Shown here in pieces: positions 32,347-34,033 of a stretch of 34,033 nt of DNA; position 1 is the stretch's first letter, and each line of letters opens with the position of its first letter. A program made the translations under genes and the position numbers. The stretch comes from DASYPQ01 sp041488095. Its GTDB lineage: Bacteria; Planctomycetota; UBA1135; GCA-002686595. The stretch covers positions 1 to 34,033 of the forward strand of contig JBGPOP010000045.1 of assembly GCA_041488095.1 (NCBI GenBank), given 5' to 3'. The notes below the pieces were generated by a model, which saw only the letters and a program-made list of their open reading frames with translations, was not told the DNA's origin and made no database searches.

Positions 32347-33564
32347 ATGAAGCTCGCGCTGCCCGCCGTCCTGCTGCTCGCGTCCTGCATTCCCCTCCCG
32401 CCTGGATGGAGGGAGGTGGATCCCTCCGCCGTGAGCGAGGAGGCCATGCGCATCCACCGCTCTGCGATCGTGATCGACGGACACAACGATCTCCCCTGGG
32501 AAATGCGGACGAAGGCCGGCTCGTCGTTCCACCAGAGGGACCTGGCGAAGCCCCAGCCCGACTTCCACACGGACATTCCGAGGCTCCGGAAGGGCGGCGT
32601 CGGCGCCCAGTTCTGGTCGGTGTTCGTGCCCGCGGACACGGCCAAGAAGGGGGTCGCGCTGCACCAGACGCTGGAGCAGATCGACATCGTGCTGCGGATG
32701 GCGCGCCGCTATCCCGAGACGTTCGAGCTCGCGCGCACGGCGGACGACATCGTGAGGATCCACGCGCAGGGCAGGATCGCGTGCCTGATGGGCGCCGAGG
32801 GAGGGCACTCGATCGAGGGCTCGATCGCGGTGCTGCGGACGCTGTACGAGCTGGGGGTGCGCTACATGACGCTGACGCACTCGGAGACGAACGACATCGC
32901 CGACTCCGCGACGGACGAGCCGAAGTACGGCGGGCTCTCGGAGTTCGGGGAGGAGGTGGTCTGGGAGATGAACCACCTGGGGATGCTGATCGACATCTCG
33001 CACGTGTCGCAGGAGACGATGGAGGACGTGCTGGCGCTCTCGAAGGCGCCGGTGATCGCCTCGCACTCGAGCTGCCGGGCGCTCGCGTCGCACCCGCGCA
33101 ACGTGCCGGACGAGGTGCTGAAGAAGATCAAGGGGAACGGCGGGGTGGTGATGGTGAACTTCTACTCGGGGTTCTTGGTCGAATCCTCGGCGCAGAAGAT
33201 GAAGGGGATGTTCGAGGCCGCGCGAGCGCTGCGGGTGGAGCATCCGGACGAAGCGGATTTCGAGAAGGCCGTGAAGGAGTGGCGCGGGAAGAACCCGATC
33301 GAACGCGGGAGCGTGAAGACGGTCGTCGACCACATCGACCACGCCGTGAAGGTCGCGGGGATCGACTGCGTGGGGTTGGGATCGGACTTCGACGGGATCG
33401 ATTCGACGCCGGAGGGGCTCGAGGACGTGTCGTGCTATCCGAGGATCACGCAGGAGATGGTGGATCGGGGGTACACGGAGGAGCAGATCAGGAAGGTGCT
33501 GGGAGGGAACGTGCTGCGGGCGCTGAGGAGGGCGGAGGAAGTGGCGAGGGAGCTCGCCAGGTGA
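32347..33564 (+). CDS. Membrane dipeptidase, peptidase family M19, lipoprotein
   Basis: A 405-residue zinc dipeptidase of the renal dipeptidase family. Signal peptide II: LLLASC gives a lipidated Cys14. Zinc ligands: HND (His46, Asp48), the bridging Glu in MGAEGGH, the two His in LIDISHVS and ASHSSCRA, and the late GSDFDG Asp. It hydrolyses dipeptides, including those with a C-terminal D-residue. The ribosome site is weak (AGAGG). No frame disruption. The lipoprotein location fits with the many exported hydrolases in this window. Confidence 0.95.
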   Translation: MKLALPAVLLLASCIPLPPGWREVDPSAVSEEAMRIHRSAIVIDGHNDLPWEMRTKAGSSFHQRDLAKPQPDFHTDIPRLRKGGVGAQFWSVFVPADTAKKGVALHQTLEQIDIVLRMARRYPETFELARTADDIVRIHAQGRIACLMGAEGGHSIEGSIAVLRTLYELGVRYMTLTHSETNDIADSATDEPKYGGLSEFGEEVVWEMNHLGMLIDISHVSQETMEDVLALSKAPVIASHSSCRALASHPRNVPDEVLKKIKGNGGVVMVNFYSGFLVESSAQKMKGMFEAARALRVEHPDEADFEKAVKEWRGKNPIERGSVKTVVDHIDHAVKVAGIDCVGLGSDFDGIDSTPEGLEDVSCYPRITQEMVDRGYTEEQIRKVLGGNVLRALRRAEEVARELAR

Positions 33565-33620
33565 GGAGGTGCGGGCGCGTCGGGGGATCGAGATGCAATC
33601 GGGCTGGCGGCAGGACGTGG

Positions 33621-33641
33621 CCCGTCGCGTGAGCCGACGGG
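33621..33641 (+). terminator. Hairpin after the M19 gene
   Basis: CCCGTCG / CGACGGG (7 bp) with a 7-base loop stands about 55 bases after the stop. There is no T-run, so termination is uncertain. Confidence 0.3.
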
Positions 33642-33699
33642 CGGGGTAACGAACGTGCCTGTGTACATGGGCTTCGATGTTGGCCGTGCCCGCAAACAG

Positions 33700-33727
33700 T
33701 TGCCCTCGCGCTTCGCGGGGTTATCCT
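33700..33727 (+). promoter_or_regulatory. Promoter of tRNA-Gly
   Basis: TTGCCC (33700-33705), a 16-base spacer and TATCCT (33722-33727) lie about 40 bases before the mature tRNA; the spacing fits a sigma-70 promoter. Confidence 0.5.
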
Positions 33728-33767
33728 GTTCGCCCCGAGCTCGGGGGCAGGTGCTCCTTGGCCGCGG

Positions 33768-33843
33768 GCGGGCGTAGCTCAGTTGGTAGAGCGCAACCTT
33801 CCCAAGGTTGATGCCGAGGGTTCAAGTCCCTTCGCCCGCTCCA
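33768..33843 (+). tRNA. tRNA-Gly (anticodon CCC)
   Basis: A complete cloverleaf. The acceptor stem GCGGGCG pairs exactly with CGCCCGC, the D-arm is GCTC...GAGC, the anticodon stem CAACC/GGTTG has the loop TTCCCAA (anticodon CCC, reading GGG), the T-arm is GAGGG TTCAAGT CCCTT (one G-T pair), then discriminator T and an encoded CCA. There is no intron. Confidence 0.97.
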
Positions 33844-34033
33844 TTCATGTAGGGGAAGCGGATCACGATGAATGAAAAGACAACGCGGTGTCCTAGCCCG
33901 ACCTATTCATGACGCCTCGCACGGCGCCGGGCAAGGTCGCTGCGGTTGATGGTGAAAGTCTATTCGGGCCGGGTTCAGGGATCGCAGTGACGTGGCGGGC
34001 GTATCAGGAGCGATGCTTGGCGCCCGGTGGAGG
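33844..34033 (+). other. Trailing non-coding stretch
   Basis: After the tRNA I find no ORF with protein-like composition, no repeat of the tRNA 3' end in these 190 bases (so no att site visible) and no terminator. Confidence 0.4.

Noticed and set aside
33844..34033. Integrated element at the tRNA-Gly 3' end
   Set aside because: No repeat of the tRNA 3' sequence and no integrase are visible in the short stretch available.

Overview
This window is GC-rich (roughly 65-70% by eye), gene-dense bacterial DNA, most likely from a member of the Planctomycetota or a close PVC-type lineage. The best marker is the giant secreted protein at 674-5233. It joins a ThuA domain, a sugar-dehydrogenase-like beta-propeller, HEAT repeats, a carbohydrate-binding-like domain and a C-terminal CxxCH haem site, an architecture typical of Planctomycetes. 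A kinase-TolB-TPR protein and many secreted hydrolases fit the same picture. Species-level assignment is not possible from this sequence. Several genes have a TANNNT -10-like box 5-9 bases before the start codon, which suggests frequent leaderless transcription.

Layout. 1-643: C-terminal part of an IS1-like transposase, cut by the window edge. 674-5233 (-): the ThuA/propeller/HEAT/cytochrome protein. 5288-6300 (-): about 1 kb without a credible protein, packed with perfect hairpins, closed by a 13-bp long-range pairing and ended by a strong intrinsic terminator; I read it as a large structured non-coding RNA that I cannot assign to a known family. 6628-8530 (+): an RNA-repair pair, archease (with an in-frame amber codon near its N-terminus) and the RtcB RNA ligase. 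8552-10882 (-): secreted alpha/beta hydrolase, with its 5' end overlapping a divergent glutaredoxin-like gene. 11336-12474 (+): three small envelope/stress genes (DUF883, YqjE-like, small tail protein). 12458-15422 (-): proton-translocating transhydrogenase operon pntA1-pntA2-pntB. 15525-16406 (+): TauE/SafE permease. 16419-17924 (-): APC amino-acid permease. 18028-19359 (-): class A beta-lactamase-like serine hydrolase. 19487-20269 (-): unrecognised protein. 20349-22493 (+): Ser/Thr kinase with TolB-like and TPR regions. 22502-23944 (-): B12-type radical SAM protein. 24039-24848 (+): DEDDh exonuclease with a WYL-like C-terminus. 24948-26801 (+): BipA/TypA GTPase.

26805-27860 looks like an insertion scar: a transposase-tail remnant, a lower-GC secreted protein of unknown function, and the last ~65 codons of a TPR protein. 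27873-29377 (-): a small membrane protein translationally coupled to an Fpg/Nei DNA glycosylase. 29410-31338 (-): CocE/NonD hydrolase. 31390-32262 (-): class IV aminotransferase, divergent from an M19 dipeptidase lipoprotein (32347-33564, +). 33768-33843: tRNA-Gly(CCC) with its own promoter and encoded CCA.

Most of the window is housekeeping and secreted-catabolism content. The part that most deserves a second look is the putative ~1 kb structured RNA and its position directly next to, and divergent from, the RNA ligase/archease pair.
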